Counted from the stretch's first letter, positions 45,901 to 58,395 are shown. The stretch is DNA of 64,000 nt from Dysidea avara (GCF_963678975.1 NC_089276.1:2997445-3061444), one strand, 5' to 3'. The notes: generated from the sequence alone by a model not told the origin. A program made the numbers and translations.

Positions 45901-48900
45901 GAAAGTATTTAATTGCTGTGGTATTTGCTATTGTGCAATACTGGATGCTGTGGTTAGCCATGAAAATGTACAGAAACCATTGGGAAACCACGGGAACTAA
46001 ATCCTTTGTTACACAGAAAGTAAAGAAGATATCCGTGTTTTGAAGACAGCATGGAAAACTACATTAATTTCTACACCTGATGGTGGTTGTCTGCTGCTTC
46101 TAGGTGTAGCGATTGGTTATGAGCAGCGAAAAAGTTGTTTAGTGACAAAGCAGGTGTTTGTTTCTATGTTTATATGGAATACCAACACTAAAACAAGTGT
46201 TAGGATCACCTGGATAGTGTTTGCTGACTCACTAAACATGGTGTTTGCTTGTCGCCCCGTTAAGTCCAATGGTGATCAGTTCTGAATGGTTTTCAAGTAC
46301 AAACTCACTATTACCAGCCATGGAAAGCGTTGTTCAGCAAAATCCTAAACTTTACGGCTCTATAACTCGCTCATCCTTAACCCTATTCACAGCAGACAAC
46401 CACGAAGCGAAAGACAAATTAATGTAGTTTCGCTCTATGTACAGAGAATTGGAACATACCGTATACTTTGTAAGTAATGGAGATTTAACCATCGATTATC
46501 ATAGTTTTCCCAATGGCTTCAATACATTTTTATGGGCATCCACAGCATCCAGTTGTTACGTCATACGCAATTAACACTAATTGCATTTTTAAGGTCCTTA
46601 AATGAACTGGTCTATTCTAGGAATGTGCAAAAACAGCCAATTTTTGCTCAGCCAGTCACATATGCACTATCAAAGTAGTACAAGTACCATGAAAAAACTG
46701 AAAAGCACCTTACTGGCTGAAGTGACTTAGTTGTTAAATAGTTGTTAAATGGTAGAGCGCTTGACTATATAGCCTTGGGTTCAAGCACCAAGCTGTTTTG
46801 TTTTGTTTTTTTCTGAGGGTTTTTGTGCCACTTTTTTTGTTTTTAAACCAGGCGCACGCCCACAGCCAGCCTTCGGTCGGCTGTGGGCGTGCGCCTGGTT
46901 TACTGAAATTGTTTTCGTAAAAGTGTGTGTGTACCTATCTATCTACCTATCTACCTATGTTTGTCCGTACGCACCCACGTGAGCAAAATCGTTTAATAAC
47001 GGCAAAAGCAGCTTTTACGTAAGAAGTAAAAGTGAAATGAAGTCTGTATTAAACTTCTGCACAGGTGAACTTTGCTCTGAGGTGGTTTCTTTTCGGCGGA
47101 CTGAAATACGGGTGTGGTGACTTTCCTCAGACTACCTTCCCATTGAGGTTTTCAGGCATTTAGCAACTGAAAAACAACGGTGCAGGCCTCGTACACTGCC
47201 AGGAATAGCCTATCGCTTCGAGTTGAAAGGGGGCGTATCCCTTACGTACGCGAAAGAAAATGAAGAGCAGCTTTGAGGCTTTGTTGAGAGAATTTGTGGG
47301 AAAAAACACGTTAGTCACACTATAAAACAGTTTAGAAGATAGTTTTGTGCGTAATATGTTGGTAAAAGCGGTTTATTTAACAAACGCTTCCTTAGCAGTG
47401 CATAACAACGTAATTGAACGAATTACGAATATTTCATAATTTACGAAATATGAGAAATAGCTAATTATATTATTGCACAACCCAAACTACCCTATTGTAA
47501 AGTAGTAATACATAGTTGGTTAATTCATAGTAGTATATACTGTCTATAGTTATTCCAGATGAGTTAGCTAGCTGCATGGCGCCTGGATTTTAGAAGTAGC
47601 ACAACATCAACTTGTTTTAATGGCAGATTTTTTTTGTTTTATGATTTGCACAGACCTGTTAGGGTAAAAACCTTTTGTGAACAGTCATAAGTACCAATAA
47701 ATAAAAGGATTACATTGTTGAAAAGCATATGAATTGTAGTAATTAAACACAACCATAGTGATCATGCTACATGCTCTGTTATACTGTAATGCATATCGGT
47801 TCAACTTTGAAGTATCGGCTCTGTATATGATATCGGTTTATTAGAAAACCTATATCGGAAATAGACAATAAATATCAGATATCAGTATTGGATGTAAAAT
47901 GTGGTATCAGTACAGCCCTACTAACTATTTAGACTACTGCATTGGTGGTAAATTGGTGACCACCACTCGTCATTTTTTTCAAATGCTGATATCGTCATAA
48001 TGGTCTGGCTTTTTTTCACGAAATTTATAATTCAATTATATGTATCAAACCTCACCAAACTTCATCGATATTGTGTACAATAAAACATTGGCGCACATGA
48101 AATATTTTTAAGCATTTCTCTTAGTGCATTGCAATGTAAAACCTTTTTGTGCTATAAAACTGTTGTATGTACACTGTACCAAGTGAACGTGGTCCATATA
48201 AGCCTACAGCACGTTTCTCATGTAAACGTAGACGGCAACAATAATACCTTTCTTACCATTCAAGCAGTTGAGTTATACCTACACCAGGGCCCATGTGAAC
48301 TGATCTGTGTTATACTCTAGTTTTCTTCCCCAGATGCTTGTAATGGTACCTGCTATTAACTGGGGGGGCAAAATTCATTTCTCCATGTCTCACAATGTAT
48401 GGAGATTCAGGTGGGGCCCACACCTACATGGTACAGCCTCCTGTGGAGTACTAGTCCTGCCCCAAGAGAATTTGCCAGGACTGCCTAGTAGTACCTGAGT
48501 AGTGCAGATGGCCCAGTAAACTGTGTAGGTGTGACCCTTGTACACAGTAGTAGCCAAAGGTTTTGTATGTGTTTGTGTTTGTTTGTGTGTGTGTGTGTTG
48601 TGGGAGGCAGCATAGCCAAGTGGTTAGGGCATCTGCCTAGTGATCCCCAGGTTCAATTCCCGGTTATGCCACTTTGGTGTTGTTTCGTTGAGCAAGAAAC
48701 TTTACTCACATTGCTCCAGTCTACCCAGCTGTTAAAGGGGGCCTGGTGTCAACTGGGGAAACAGAAGCAGCCCACCCACGGCCAGCTGTAACATCAATGG
48801 GTGCCTGATATTAACTGGGGAAGCAAATGCCGAACTGTCCTTGTCTCACTTAGCAGTGTTGAGGTCATTGTGGAACTTTGGGTTCCGCGACCTCCATGAG

Positions 48901-51900
48901 ACCTAGACAGTCCTCCTGCAGGTTACTAGCCCTGCCCCAGAAGGATTTGCCTGCACAAGGCTCAAGTGCCTGAGTGGTGCACAGGAATCCCAGTGCTGGT
49001 TCACTGGGCGGCAATAGCTGCACTTCGTACGGCTGCCGTAGGCTTTGCTCCTTTGCTTTGCTTTGCTCTGTGTGTGTGTGCAGTGTGTGATGTGTGCTGT
49101 CAAGTACTAATATGCTGTGTTTCTTCAGGTGTTTTTGTTGTTGAGGTGAGGGGACCAGGCAGGATAGCCCTCCACAGCATGACGGAACACAACAAGTACC
49201 TGCGTATTAAGGATGGAGAGTTAAACAATGGTGGACATGGAGGAAAGTGGTGTGATTTTTATGTGCACGACGTCGGTAAGTAATGAAAAGTGATATGTAT
49301 GTAACTGTAATTACCAGTTCTTTATGCAACACAGAAAATGGATATGTAGTGTTTGAGTCTTGTCAAAATCGAGGAACACATGCGGGCATCTTACCTGATG
49401 GTTCTGCTAAGAATCCCAATGAGACTGCTATGGGAGAACATGCACAATTCTGGGTGATTGTCAGTGAAATGGTAAGTGATGTTATTAAAGATGTCTACTG
49501 TGATGTTTCCTGTCTTGTGTTCCAGCCTGATCCTAATGCTCAGAGTGCTTCTGTACCTGTAAAACAAGCTGGACCAGTAAGTGTCACCTTGTGTAGTGTA
49601 CAAGCTGTAATGTAGCCCCTGTTTATTTCATGAGGTCTGAGGTGGTTGTCATAAAGTTAGAACAGGTTTCAGTACACACCATGAGATTCACTATCAGTTT
49701 AGAATTATATCGATCAATGGTGGGGTAGTCTATAGATATGTTAATTGTAAAGTTTCAACATACTGCACTGTATAATAAACACAGTGGTAGGTGGTTTTTG
49801 GTTCTATACTGTTACAAGTTGTCTTGTTATTGTTTCACTATACAGTGTGCTCTATCAGATGGGACTGTAGTACACTTGTTCTCAAGGGACAGTGGTGCTT
49901 ACCTCCATCTTGGTGATGATGGTACCTTGACTGCTAAGCAAGGGACCACAGACAAGAGAAGTGAGTTGTGTATGTCCACGTCAGTGGGTGTGTAACTTAG
50001 GCTAGTCCAGGGTAAGTGTTACAAGAATTAAAACTTGGGAAATAGTATCTAATGCTTACTGTACAGTGCTGTAATCACTGTGTAGAAGCCACCTTTTCAT
50101 GTATTGTACTATATAGTCACAAAGATTATCTAGTTGATGTATTCAAATATATAACCATAGCAACAGTACTGTTGTAAAGAGCATGGCTGAGGTTAACTCC
50201 ATGAGAATTAAGATCCCGTCTTGTGTGTTCAGCAGGATAAGCTTTCTGGCAACTTAAAAAATGAGCATACCATGTGCTACAGGAAAAGGAGCCATTTATC
50301 CTTACACAATCACATTGATCATGTGAACTCTTGATGATGACATGTGATGAGTTAAACTGACACCTCTTGTCTGAATATGATTATGATTATGTTCTTTATG
50401 TTACTCTGATGTCATGACAACCACTTGTTATACTGGTGTATATATATAAGTGACACTGGTCCTGATCTGTTTGGTTCACAAATAGAGGTGGTCTCTTTTC
50501 TGAGGTAACATAGTTTGCAGTTTTTTCAGCTACTGTGAGATTAGTTTAATGTAGGCAGCTCACCTACTTCACTGAACTTTCGTTATCCCAGACTCTATGA
50601 AAAAGAAAAATCAGTTACCATTTGGAGGGAAACTTTGGCACCGTTAGAATTTGGCGAATGACCATGAATTCGCCAAATTTTCCCCATCCAAATATTTTGG
50701 TGGCAAAGAAAATAGCAAACCAAACCTCAAACTAATCAATTTTCACCAAGAGATAGTGGGCTAGTCATTACGCTAGAGCCAAGCCTGCCTCAACTACCCT
50801 AGCTAGTTACTGTACATGTGGTATCCTTAAACTTCATTCGAGGTCGCCTAGTTCGAGGTGCACCTCGAAACGGGTGCGACAAGTAGCGAGTCCTACCATA
50901 TTAGGTACGATATTCACTATTCCAGAGGGTATAGATCTACTGTCTATATAGTGTCACCTTTTAGTTGGTAGCTGACTCCAGGAGCCGAACAGCTGATAGG
51001 CGTGGCACTCCGGTTCTCGCTTCAGGCACAGCGAATAGGGATCTAATTAATTCAATAGGGCGTGCGCTTTGCTAACAATTCGCCAACAGTGATATTTTGC
51101 TTGATTCGCCCGCCAAATTTTCTCCCCTCCAAAGTTTCCCTCCGTACAGTACTAAAGTGTGACCTCACAGTTAAGACTTTCAATTGTTACTACTATAAAG
51201 AGGTACAGGAGTTTTCTTGTCATATGGATCCCGACTGTTGTTGGTACCAGTTTCTATAATATGTGACTATATATATTCTCAGCAAAACCCCAACTTTGCA
51301 ATTTTTTAAAACCAGGTGCACACCTAGTACTGAAATGGTTTGGCTAAAACTGTCTGTCTGCATCTGCGTGTAGGTATGTCTGCCCAACACCCACATGAAC
51401 GAACAGGCTTTGAGCTACAGAAAAAAATCTTCATTGAATGAATAACGGTTGTGTACGCACTGTATAACTTTTATTGTGTGGCCGATAATTGAAACCAGGT
51501 GAAACAGTTTAGTAGGGGCTAACCTATGTGCTGTAACATGCGTATAACAACTCAAAAACAACATAATAGAAATTGTAAACTACCAGGAATGGCATATCTT
51601 CAGTTGAAAGGGGGTTTATGTGAACAGAAATTAAGAGTAGCCATGAGGCTCTGTGTAGAGAATTGGTGAATTGTGAAATACATTTAATTTTAATGTATTA
51701 TTACAAAACAAGACAAGAAATTAATTAATGTGCTGTGTGTATATAATAAAAGGAATGGTATTACTGGGTGCCTGGTAGCACTGCAACTTATTTTAGTTTG
51801 TCAGTATTATCTGCAGAGTTCAAGGAATGTATCACCAAAGTTTCAGCCTTCTGTGGTGAGTAATTTTGGAATTATAGTGCTAGCTAGACATTAGGAAGAG

Positions 51901-54900
51901 CAAGAAATTCAATTTGTAAGGCGATTATGCTGAAAAACAGGCACTTGCATTTGCAGCCATAGTTTCCATTTGCATTAGTCAACAACATTGGAATTCGCTT
52001 AAAATGTTGACCATGGATTAGCAAATCAACCAACGTATAGTGATAGCTATGTAGTCACTTATGCATATGGGTATGAAGGCGCATGTGGTTTAGTTGAAGA
52101 AAGACGATATTGTTTACGTTTACTACATCGTAAACAAACACACATGACACGCATACCGTTGGGGCAACACAAATAGTTTCGAACTGGCGAATGAGATGCT
52201 ATATAGATTTGAGTTTTCTTTCTCTGAGTAATGGCCTTATATAATATTTTTATCTTTGTAGCATGCTATTTTACGATTTTTTAAAAAAAATTGTTTTTCT
52301 CAATATGCATGCTCGTGCAAATAAGTTGTGTTTTTGCTAGAATGTATGGATACATGTATCATAATGGCTGGGTTACATGTGAAGGATTATTGTGTACGTA
52401 TTATAGCAGGGGTAAAGTCGTCAGTGAAATGATATATTATGATGTGTTATAGCTGAATGGAAGGTACATCATCGTGGTGAGAACATCGTAGCATTCCAGA
52501 ATGAGGAACATAAGGGAAAGTGGCTACGTATCAAAGACAACAGCACCAATTGTGGGGTTAGTTATAATCCACTTATTCTACTGATCACATAATCTTGTTT
52601 ACAGGGAGACGGAGGAAATTGGTGTAACATGCATGTGCACACTCATGGTAGGTATGGTAACTGTTGCCATAGTAATGGTTTAGGGACAGTTTTTTTAGTT
52701 GAGATTTTGTATGTTTAATTAGGATTTGGTACTTAAGACTTGTTTTTTGAAAGTTGTTTTTAAGTGCCATATTATAGCTGCCCTTGTTTACAAATGTGTT
52801 CTTTTACAGATAATGGTTTCATCTCATTGGAATCTACCAAGGTCCCTGGTCAACATGTTGGTGCTAATGATGGGAACATAAAGCCACCTAACCACACCCA
52901 CACTGGTCTCCATGGACAATGGCATGTGGTCCTTGATGAAAAAGTATGGTGGTCATTAATCAGAGTTGTTGTTGATTGTCTCTCTTAGGCTGATCATAAA
53001 CAACAACTACCAACAACTCCTGGTACCTCAGTGAGTAATAATTGTTTTGATGTGTCATGTAGACTGTAATTGATATTGGAGGCTGTTAGGCTGATATTGC
53101 TGTTTTGTGAATAGAAAAGTTTCTCACAGCTTGGGTCAGCTTATAAACCACTCAAGCCCTGCATGGCCGAACCCAGCAGTGTTATAAGTGGAGTTGAGTA
53201 CTGTACTAGAATATGTAATAGTTGTATCATGTACCTGAGTAATTTGTCTGATATGTACACCCAAGCTGAGAGCGTGGGTGTACATATCAGGCAAATCACA
53301 AGGGCACGTGATACAACTGATATGTACCATGTAGGCTAATGGCCTACTATGGTGGGCGACTAATCACCCAAGCCAATACGAGGCAACCTGCTGGATTTAT
53401 TATATAGACAGTCTTTTAAAATTCGATTATGGGTCAGCAACAAGTAACACTGCAGTTACGTTTGTTAGCATGAACAGGCAAATCCTATGAATATCACAGA
53501 AACACTCAATTTTGCGATTTAACAAGTGTTTCAAAGTTGCTACATCATTTAACCACTGTTTACAACGTTTTCTAAACGTCCAGAGGGATAAGCTTCGCTG
53601 TAGAGTGGTTACCTCATGATATACAAAAAGTGGGCGTGGTACATAATCAAACACGCTGACACGCGATTGTAAATTAACCATGACACTAGTTCTCACCTTA
53701 AACTTCTGTTTGTCAACTCATAGGGTGGTAAGGGTGGCGAATCGCCTCTGTCTGAGTGCTGTAGAATGCAAAATCGGGTTCATGGTTTTCATCACGTGGG
53801 CAATAAAACTCCCACAATCGAATACTGCCAGGATTCTTATAAAAACAAACAACGTTACCTCATCAGATATCAAGGGGAGCCTGTATTCCGCGGAATAGCA
53901 GAATTATGGAATAAGCGAAAATCACATTCTAAATATTTTTTTACTGTTTATAGCCTCTATAACGTTTTAATATACATTCCTCACCTCGATGGCACCGATC
54001 CTCGGGGCGATCTTTAATAGGATATGTAAAAAGATATTCACTCTAGCACAATCTAACTAAGCTAAACTACCATCAAATACACTTCACTACACAATTGCTA
54101 AAAACTAGAAGTTCTTTGTGCTATACGTACTCATACCAGCTGTCACACACGAGTAACTGCCCAAATTTATTAGAGTTATATACGAAGTGTTAGAGCCGAG
54201 GTTGGAGCTCTGATGTTGGGAGCTGAAAGCAGTATTATCCTCCGAATTTATTTGAAACACTTTAGGAAATGGTAACAGAGTTATAAGAAAGGTCATTATT
54301 CCATGCATGCAGGGTAGCTACCTAGGGGGTGTATTATTTTGTCCTAAACTATTCGGCCAGTTAGCTAGCTAGCTGCTCATGCGTGACAGCTGGTATGAGC
54401 AAGTATAGCACAAAGAACTTTTAGTTTTCTAGCGATTATGTAGTGAAGTGTATTTAACAGTAGTTTAGCTTAGTTAGATTGTTCTAGAGTGAATATCTTT
54501 GTACATATCCTATTTTAAAATTGCCCCGAGGATCGGTGCCTTTGTGATTATGTTCTCTATGAGGTGAGGTATGTATATTAAAATGTTATAGAGGCTATAA
54601 ACAATAACAAAATATTTAGAATGTGATTTTTGCTTATTCCGTAATTCTGCTATTCCGTATTCCGCAGAATACAGGCTCCCAATATCAAGGCCATGGTACC
54701 AGCCATGTTTAACTTAAATGTACCATGGCAAGCCAGAGTTTAAAAGAAATGTACCCTGGAATTTTCCTTTGAAGTTAGGTGGTTTCATGGTACATAATAC
54801 AAATGTACTGGGGAGCTGCAGGTTATGGGTTGCATAGATAATATTCTGATTCGCCAAAGTTGCAGTACCATGTTTTATAGCATAGCTATGCTATCCTATT

Positions 54901-55729
54901 AGCTCAATTATCCGTTGCTATCAGCCACTTTAACTACCTTGTATATGCTGTGGAACAAAGGGGCTAGTCTTATTGAAATTAGGGGGACAAGGAAAATCAA
55001 AATATTTTGTGGTAAAGCATCCTATTAGAAGTTTGTGTAGTAAAATTTGTGGTTAATATACAAACCCACATCCTTCCCTGTTGTGTTAATCACATGTTAA
55101 TTATGTGACATTATTATTGTGTATTAGTTCTTGAGGAATGGTGCCATTATTGTGTTGTGCTCTCGGGCTAATGGTCGCACACTGATGGCTTGTGGTGATG
55201 ATCGCAACTCTGTGAAAGGTAACGGAGGTACAGGACATTGGGGTAAGTGGTATGATACACTACAGCTGTAGTGATGTGTGTTTGTAGCCCAATACAAGGT
55301 GATTGTTAAAGAACCCGGTATGATTGCTCTTCAGTTTGAGAAGAATCATGATAAGTTTCTGCGCATCAAAGACAACCAAACTGACCTTCGTGGACGCTCA
55401 GGTGGTCCATTCACCTACTTCTATGTCTATAACAATGGTGAGTTGTTGTCAGTGTAATAGTGATGGTGATTGAGTTATTGTAATGGGGGTACACACCCAT
55501 ACACCTGACATAGTACCATTTATTATTATCCCACCTCACCAGTGAATGGTACTATCAGTCTGGAGTCGGTAAAACATCGTGCACAACATATTGGGATCAC
55601 TGGTGATGGACAGTTGAAGCCGGCTAATGAAACTGGTACTGGCAAACATGCTCAATTCTATCCCATACTGGTAAGATATGGTGTGCTGTAACTGGAGTGT
55701 AATTATTGTAATGTGTTCAACAGCTGTAA
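42985..55729 (+). CDS. Gene B: four-domain beta-trefoil-like protein (18-19 exons)
   Basis: Exons: 42985-43017, 43077-43188, 43773-43876, 44192-44234, 44287-44420, 44468-44503, 44554-44659, 49129-49275, 49335-49471, 49526-49576, 49846-49960, 52453-52556, 52605-52647, 52810-52943, 52989-53030, 55128-55242, 55288-55437, 55543-55670, and probably 55724-55729 (Leu-stop). All are GT-AG and join as 578 uninterrupted codons. Domains: 1 starts VVSLWSKARGTHVF, 2 LLKQGARVHLIS, 3 CALSDGTVVHLFSRDSG, 4 FLRNGAIIVLCSRANG. Second repeats carry GKWLRIKDGET-type and third repeats LESxKxPGQHVG-type motifs. Linkers GPHHKPMMPSAH, PDPNAQSASVPVKQAGP and ADHKQQLPTTPGTS are each one phase-0 exon. Four trefoils in about 580 residues recalls fascin (four trefoils, about 490 residues), but the sequence is not recognisably fascin; actin binding would be speculation. 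No signal peptide. An alternative end by read-through adds VRYGVL. Confidence 0.8.
45878..46617. mobile_element. MITE nested in the hAT-like element
   Basis: Inverted ends GAATAGACCAGTTCATTTAA, 740 bp apart. No clear duplication or coding sequence. Confidence 0.7.
46843..47620 (+). mobile_element. Dispersed hairpin-headed repeat, copy 2
   Basis: A near-perfect hairpin (TTTAAACCAGGCGCACGCCC with its complement at 46880-46902) is followed by CTATCTACC repeats and CACGTGAGCAAA, as in copy 1 at 21871. It lies inside the 45221-47920 element. Confidence 0.6.
48604..49014 (+). mobile_element. tRNA-derived SINE in gene B intron 7
   Basis: The head has pol III boxes: A box TAGCCAAGTGG (48613-48623) and B box GGTTCAATTCC (48650-48660), about 37 bp apart. 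A conserved SINE body follows (GAGCAAGAAACTTTACTCAC, then CTACCCAGCTGTTAAA). The 3' part resembles 48360-48510 and the gene A intron at 39920-40050, so an older partial copy predates the A/B duplication. It is not a functional tRNA gene: the cloverleaf is poor and the body is long. Confidence 0.75.
50624..51143. mobile_element. MITE in gene B intron 11
   Basis: Ends GGAGGGAAACTTTGG and CCAAAGTTTCCCTCC, with further pairing through TTTGGCGAAT / ATTCGCC. No target duplication is clear. Confidence 0.7.
51305..51900 (+). mobile_element. Dispersed hairpin-headed repeat, partial copy 3
   Basis: AAAACCAGGTGCACACC, then TGAAATGGTTTGGC, CACCCACATGAACGAACAGG and GTTGAAAGGGGGTTTATGTG follow the order in copies 1 and 2, but the hairpin's right arm is lost. 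Confidence 0.45.
53217..53317. repeat. Hairpin (about 45-bp arms) in gene B intron 15
   Basis: AGTTGTATCATGTACC to TGATATGTACACCCA pairs with TGGGTGTACATATCA to GGTACGTGATACAACT-like sequence, with a loop of about 10 bp. Few mismatches. Confidence 0.75.
53875..54681. mobile_element. Foldback element with about 300-bp arms, gene B intron 15
   Basis: Arms 53875-54155 and 54375-54681 are inverted copies, starting GGGAGCCTGTATTCCGCGG. They share ATGGCACCGATCCTCGGGGC-type blocks with small differences. Flanks GATATCAAG and AATATCAAG match at 8 of 9 bases, suggesting a 9-bp duplication. No coding sequence. Confidence 0.8.
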
Positions 55730-55949
55730 ACAAGATTTGAATATGACCAAGTAGAACTGGACTGAATTGAAACTTTATTTGCCTTTTTTCTGTAGTGTAA
55801 AATGTAGTTGTTCTGTATAATTAAAGTAGTAATTTCTGTTCTTTGAGAAATTAGATTTTTGTCCAATGACGTTTTTTGTTTGATGATGTAACTTCAAAGA
55901 TACAGCTACAAGGAGAACGTTAACTTAAGTGTCAGGTGATACAATAATA

Positions 55950-56350
55950 GTTCCATAAATGTTTAGGATTGCCACAGAATTTCTTGCTTTCCTTTTTATG
56001 TATTGGAGAATCAGTTTGATGTCTTAAGGACACCTGGTATGTACTGCATGTCTTGTTCTGAGACACTTGGAATACAGTAGAATGTCTCAAGTGTCCTAGC
56101 TTACAGTTCTGGCTGGCCTTGTAGGTATAATTATAGGATTGTCCCATGACAATATCTTAGAATGTCTCGAGTTTCTTAACTACAACCACCCATCCCTCAA
56201 ATCCCAGTCCTGACTGTCTTTTAAGAGTTAATTCTAACATTGTTCCAAGTGTCTTTACCCCCAAGACACATAGGATATCTTAGAATGTCTCGAGTTTTTT
56301 AGGTTCAATCACCCATCCGTCTTGGCTGGCCTTGAAAGGATAATTCTAGG
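55950..56350. repeat. Imperfect direct repeats
   Basis: TAGAATGTCTCxAGTxTxxTA recurs at about 56080, 56160 and 56283, together with repeated CTGGCCTTG and ATTCTAGGATTGTC phrases. Spacing is irregular. Confidence 0.45.
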
Positions 56351-57667
56351 ATTGTCTGAAGACAACTCTATTGCAATATGTTACACTCATTTACTAGGGG
56401 ATCGCCTGGTTGGGGATGACATCTCATTAGTCTTTCTCTTCACTCCAGCTTTTCTGTATAAATGCATTAACGGCATGAAATCTCAACAAAAAACATACAT
56501 ACTGTACTATACAGCTAGGGAGGTGTACTTAGCATAAATATAAAAAATGATTGCCTTCACTTAAGCCTCACAAAACATCAAAGTTGAATGTTAAGTTTCA
56601 ATAACTCGGTTATTCTTGTTTGTATCAAAAGTGTTGTTTGATAAAATGATTAAATGGGCTATCGATATCCATGTTTTCACAATTATTAAGGGAGGAATGG
56701 AGGACGCAAACAATTAAACCACCGTATTTCCTTGGTTAAATTCCACACCTTCCATAGTAGCCACACTTGAGTGGTGCCACAATCAGTTTTAGGGCTTAAA
56801 CATTGTTTTTAAACTGACTGAGTTTAAATAATCGCTGTACTGATTTTTTGGAACTAGGGTAACAAATGCCATGGTGTTTAACCAAGTAAGTATTTATTAC
56901 GGTATATCCATGTATATGTTAGTATGTACACTATCTAAGTATATACTGTATGTACTTAGGCCAATGAAACTTGATTAGAAGTTTCGCGTCATCGCCTGCA
57001 GCTGCATAGCGTGCATGCTTTTGATACACCTGCATGGAATTTCAGTATTGATATTTCAGATTGAAATTCTCTAATAGAACAGTCACTTTTATTCTAATAG
57101 AGCAATCAGCTATACTCTAATGAAAAAATCACTTGTTTAGAAGTTACAGAAATAGCTGAATATTCTAGTAATGTACCTTACATTGATTGACATAATGTCT
57201 GGTTGGGCATATGCTTACTCATACTGTATTAATAGGGACACTTCATGCACACTCAACTTCTTTGCAATTCTATTTTCGCATCTTTCTCTTGTGGTACAGC
57301 AGCCTTTTCAAATTCATAATGCTATATATGTACAACACAGTACTATAACAATGTTGAACTGTTTAATTAAGACAGCAAAAATCTGCCTTTTCAGGCAGGC
57401 ACATACACATACGTACAATCACACTTCAGGCTTTTAGGTAATGCAGATACTTATGTACAGTATATTATTTTATGGTTACAATGTATTTTCCCACCATTAA
57501 TATACAGTGTACAACGTAGTCTGTAGATGTGGTCACTCAACTATGCATAAGGTGCAAGCAAGTTGATGTGCTACGTACTATGGGTTAGAAATTACGATCT
57601 ATTGGCCAGTGCAGCTATATATGCAAGGAGCTTACCACAACAACACCTTTAGAGTTGGTAATTTCAA
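56351..57667. other. Intergenic stretch
   Basis: No gene recognised. Copies of the CTCTAATAGAACAGTCA motif are at about 57068-57125. Confidence 0.4.
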
Positions 57668-57855
57668 TCACTTTCCTAAACCTTCCTTTTCCAACTGGTA
57701 CACAGCCATCACAGCTCTGGATTTGTTTCCTGCATAGCGAAACCTCTTCATGTTTACCAGTGGCTGCAGATATAGCTTTTTCCCTTCAGCAGTAAGGCAC
57801 ACAGCTGATGCAGATTTTTCTTTCAGTGGAACATCGATGTCACTGTCAATTTCAC
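57668..57855 (-). CDS. Possible single exon of an unknown minus-strand gene
   Basis: A minus-strand frame follows an AATTAG acceptor and reads GEIDSDIDVPLKEKSASAVC, then LTAEGKKLYLQPLVNMKRFR and NKSRAVMAVYQLEKEGLGK. A GTGATT donor lies at the end. Codon content looks protein-like and charged, but no domain is recognised and no neighbouring exon was found. Could also be transposon-derived. Confidence 0.3.
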
Positions 57856-58230
57856 CTAATTGATGTATATGCAGTATTAGAATGCATCTGATCACTAACA
57901 CTCCAGGGTATGAAGTTGTGTGTACCTGTTACTACTACGCAAATGTCTTATGCTCATATTTTACTCTACCCACTGTTACCAACTACTAAATTTTATGCTG
58001 CTGTTCCACATACACTATATCTTGCAGCATATCCTGATAAGTAGCGAACAACATTACTATAATGTAAACACCTTGTTATTATTCCATACACATTGCTTTG
58101 GGAGCCAAGCATATTGAAGTTTCTTTACCTTGCAAAACGTTGCTTAGCATTTCATAGGCATAATTTTATTGCTGTAAAGTGTAAACACATTTCTTGTATT
58201 CCACAATGATTGCTTAACATTGTTGAGCTA

Positions 58231-58395
58231 CCGTAATTTGCTTTATTTCGTGATAAAAATTTTCATTGTAAAAATATTTTCATATGATTTACGAATGACT
58301 GGTAGTTCGATCTTTTATAAAAATTTTCATGTAAGAAATTTTGTACAAGTTTTTGCATACGAAAATTATTTTACAACGAAAAAAGCAAATTACGG
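58231..58395. mobile_element. Short MITE with TA duplication
   Basis: Ends CCGTAATTTGCTTT and AAAGCAAATTACGG, flanked by TA on both sides. The interior is AT-rich with paired ATTTTCAT/ATGAAAAT-like blocks. It sits among loose repeats of the phrases GTAAACACATTGC and TTGCAAAAC (about 57990-58540). Confidence 0.75.

Larger units (their letters stand above)
45221..47920. mobile_element. hAT-like 2.7-kb element in gene B intron 7
   Basis: Ends TAGGGCTGTACCAATA and complement TAGGGCTGTACTGATACC, flanked by CTAACTAA and CTAACTAT (7 of 8 bases). The gene A intron has the uninterrupted site (TGATAACTAATTAGGGTACT, about 39480). Two further repeats are nested inside. No transposase was recognised; the longest frame (45239-45583) has no motif. 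Confidence 0.75.

Noticed and set aside
46040..46427. Two overlapping ORFs in 46040-46427
   Set aside because: They lie inside the 45878-46617 MITE, with no motif and no frame continuity.
48604..48676. tRNA gene
   Set aside because: A and B boxes are present but stems are weak and a long SINE body follows.
42985..55729. Naming gene B fascin
   Set aside because: Only domain number suggests it; I could not identify fascin-specific motifs, so no symbol is given.
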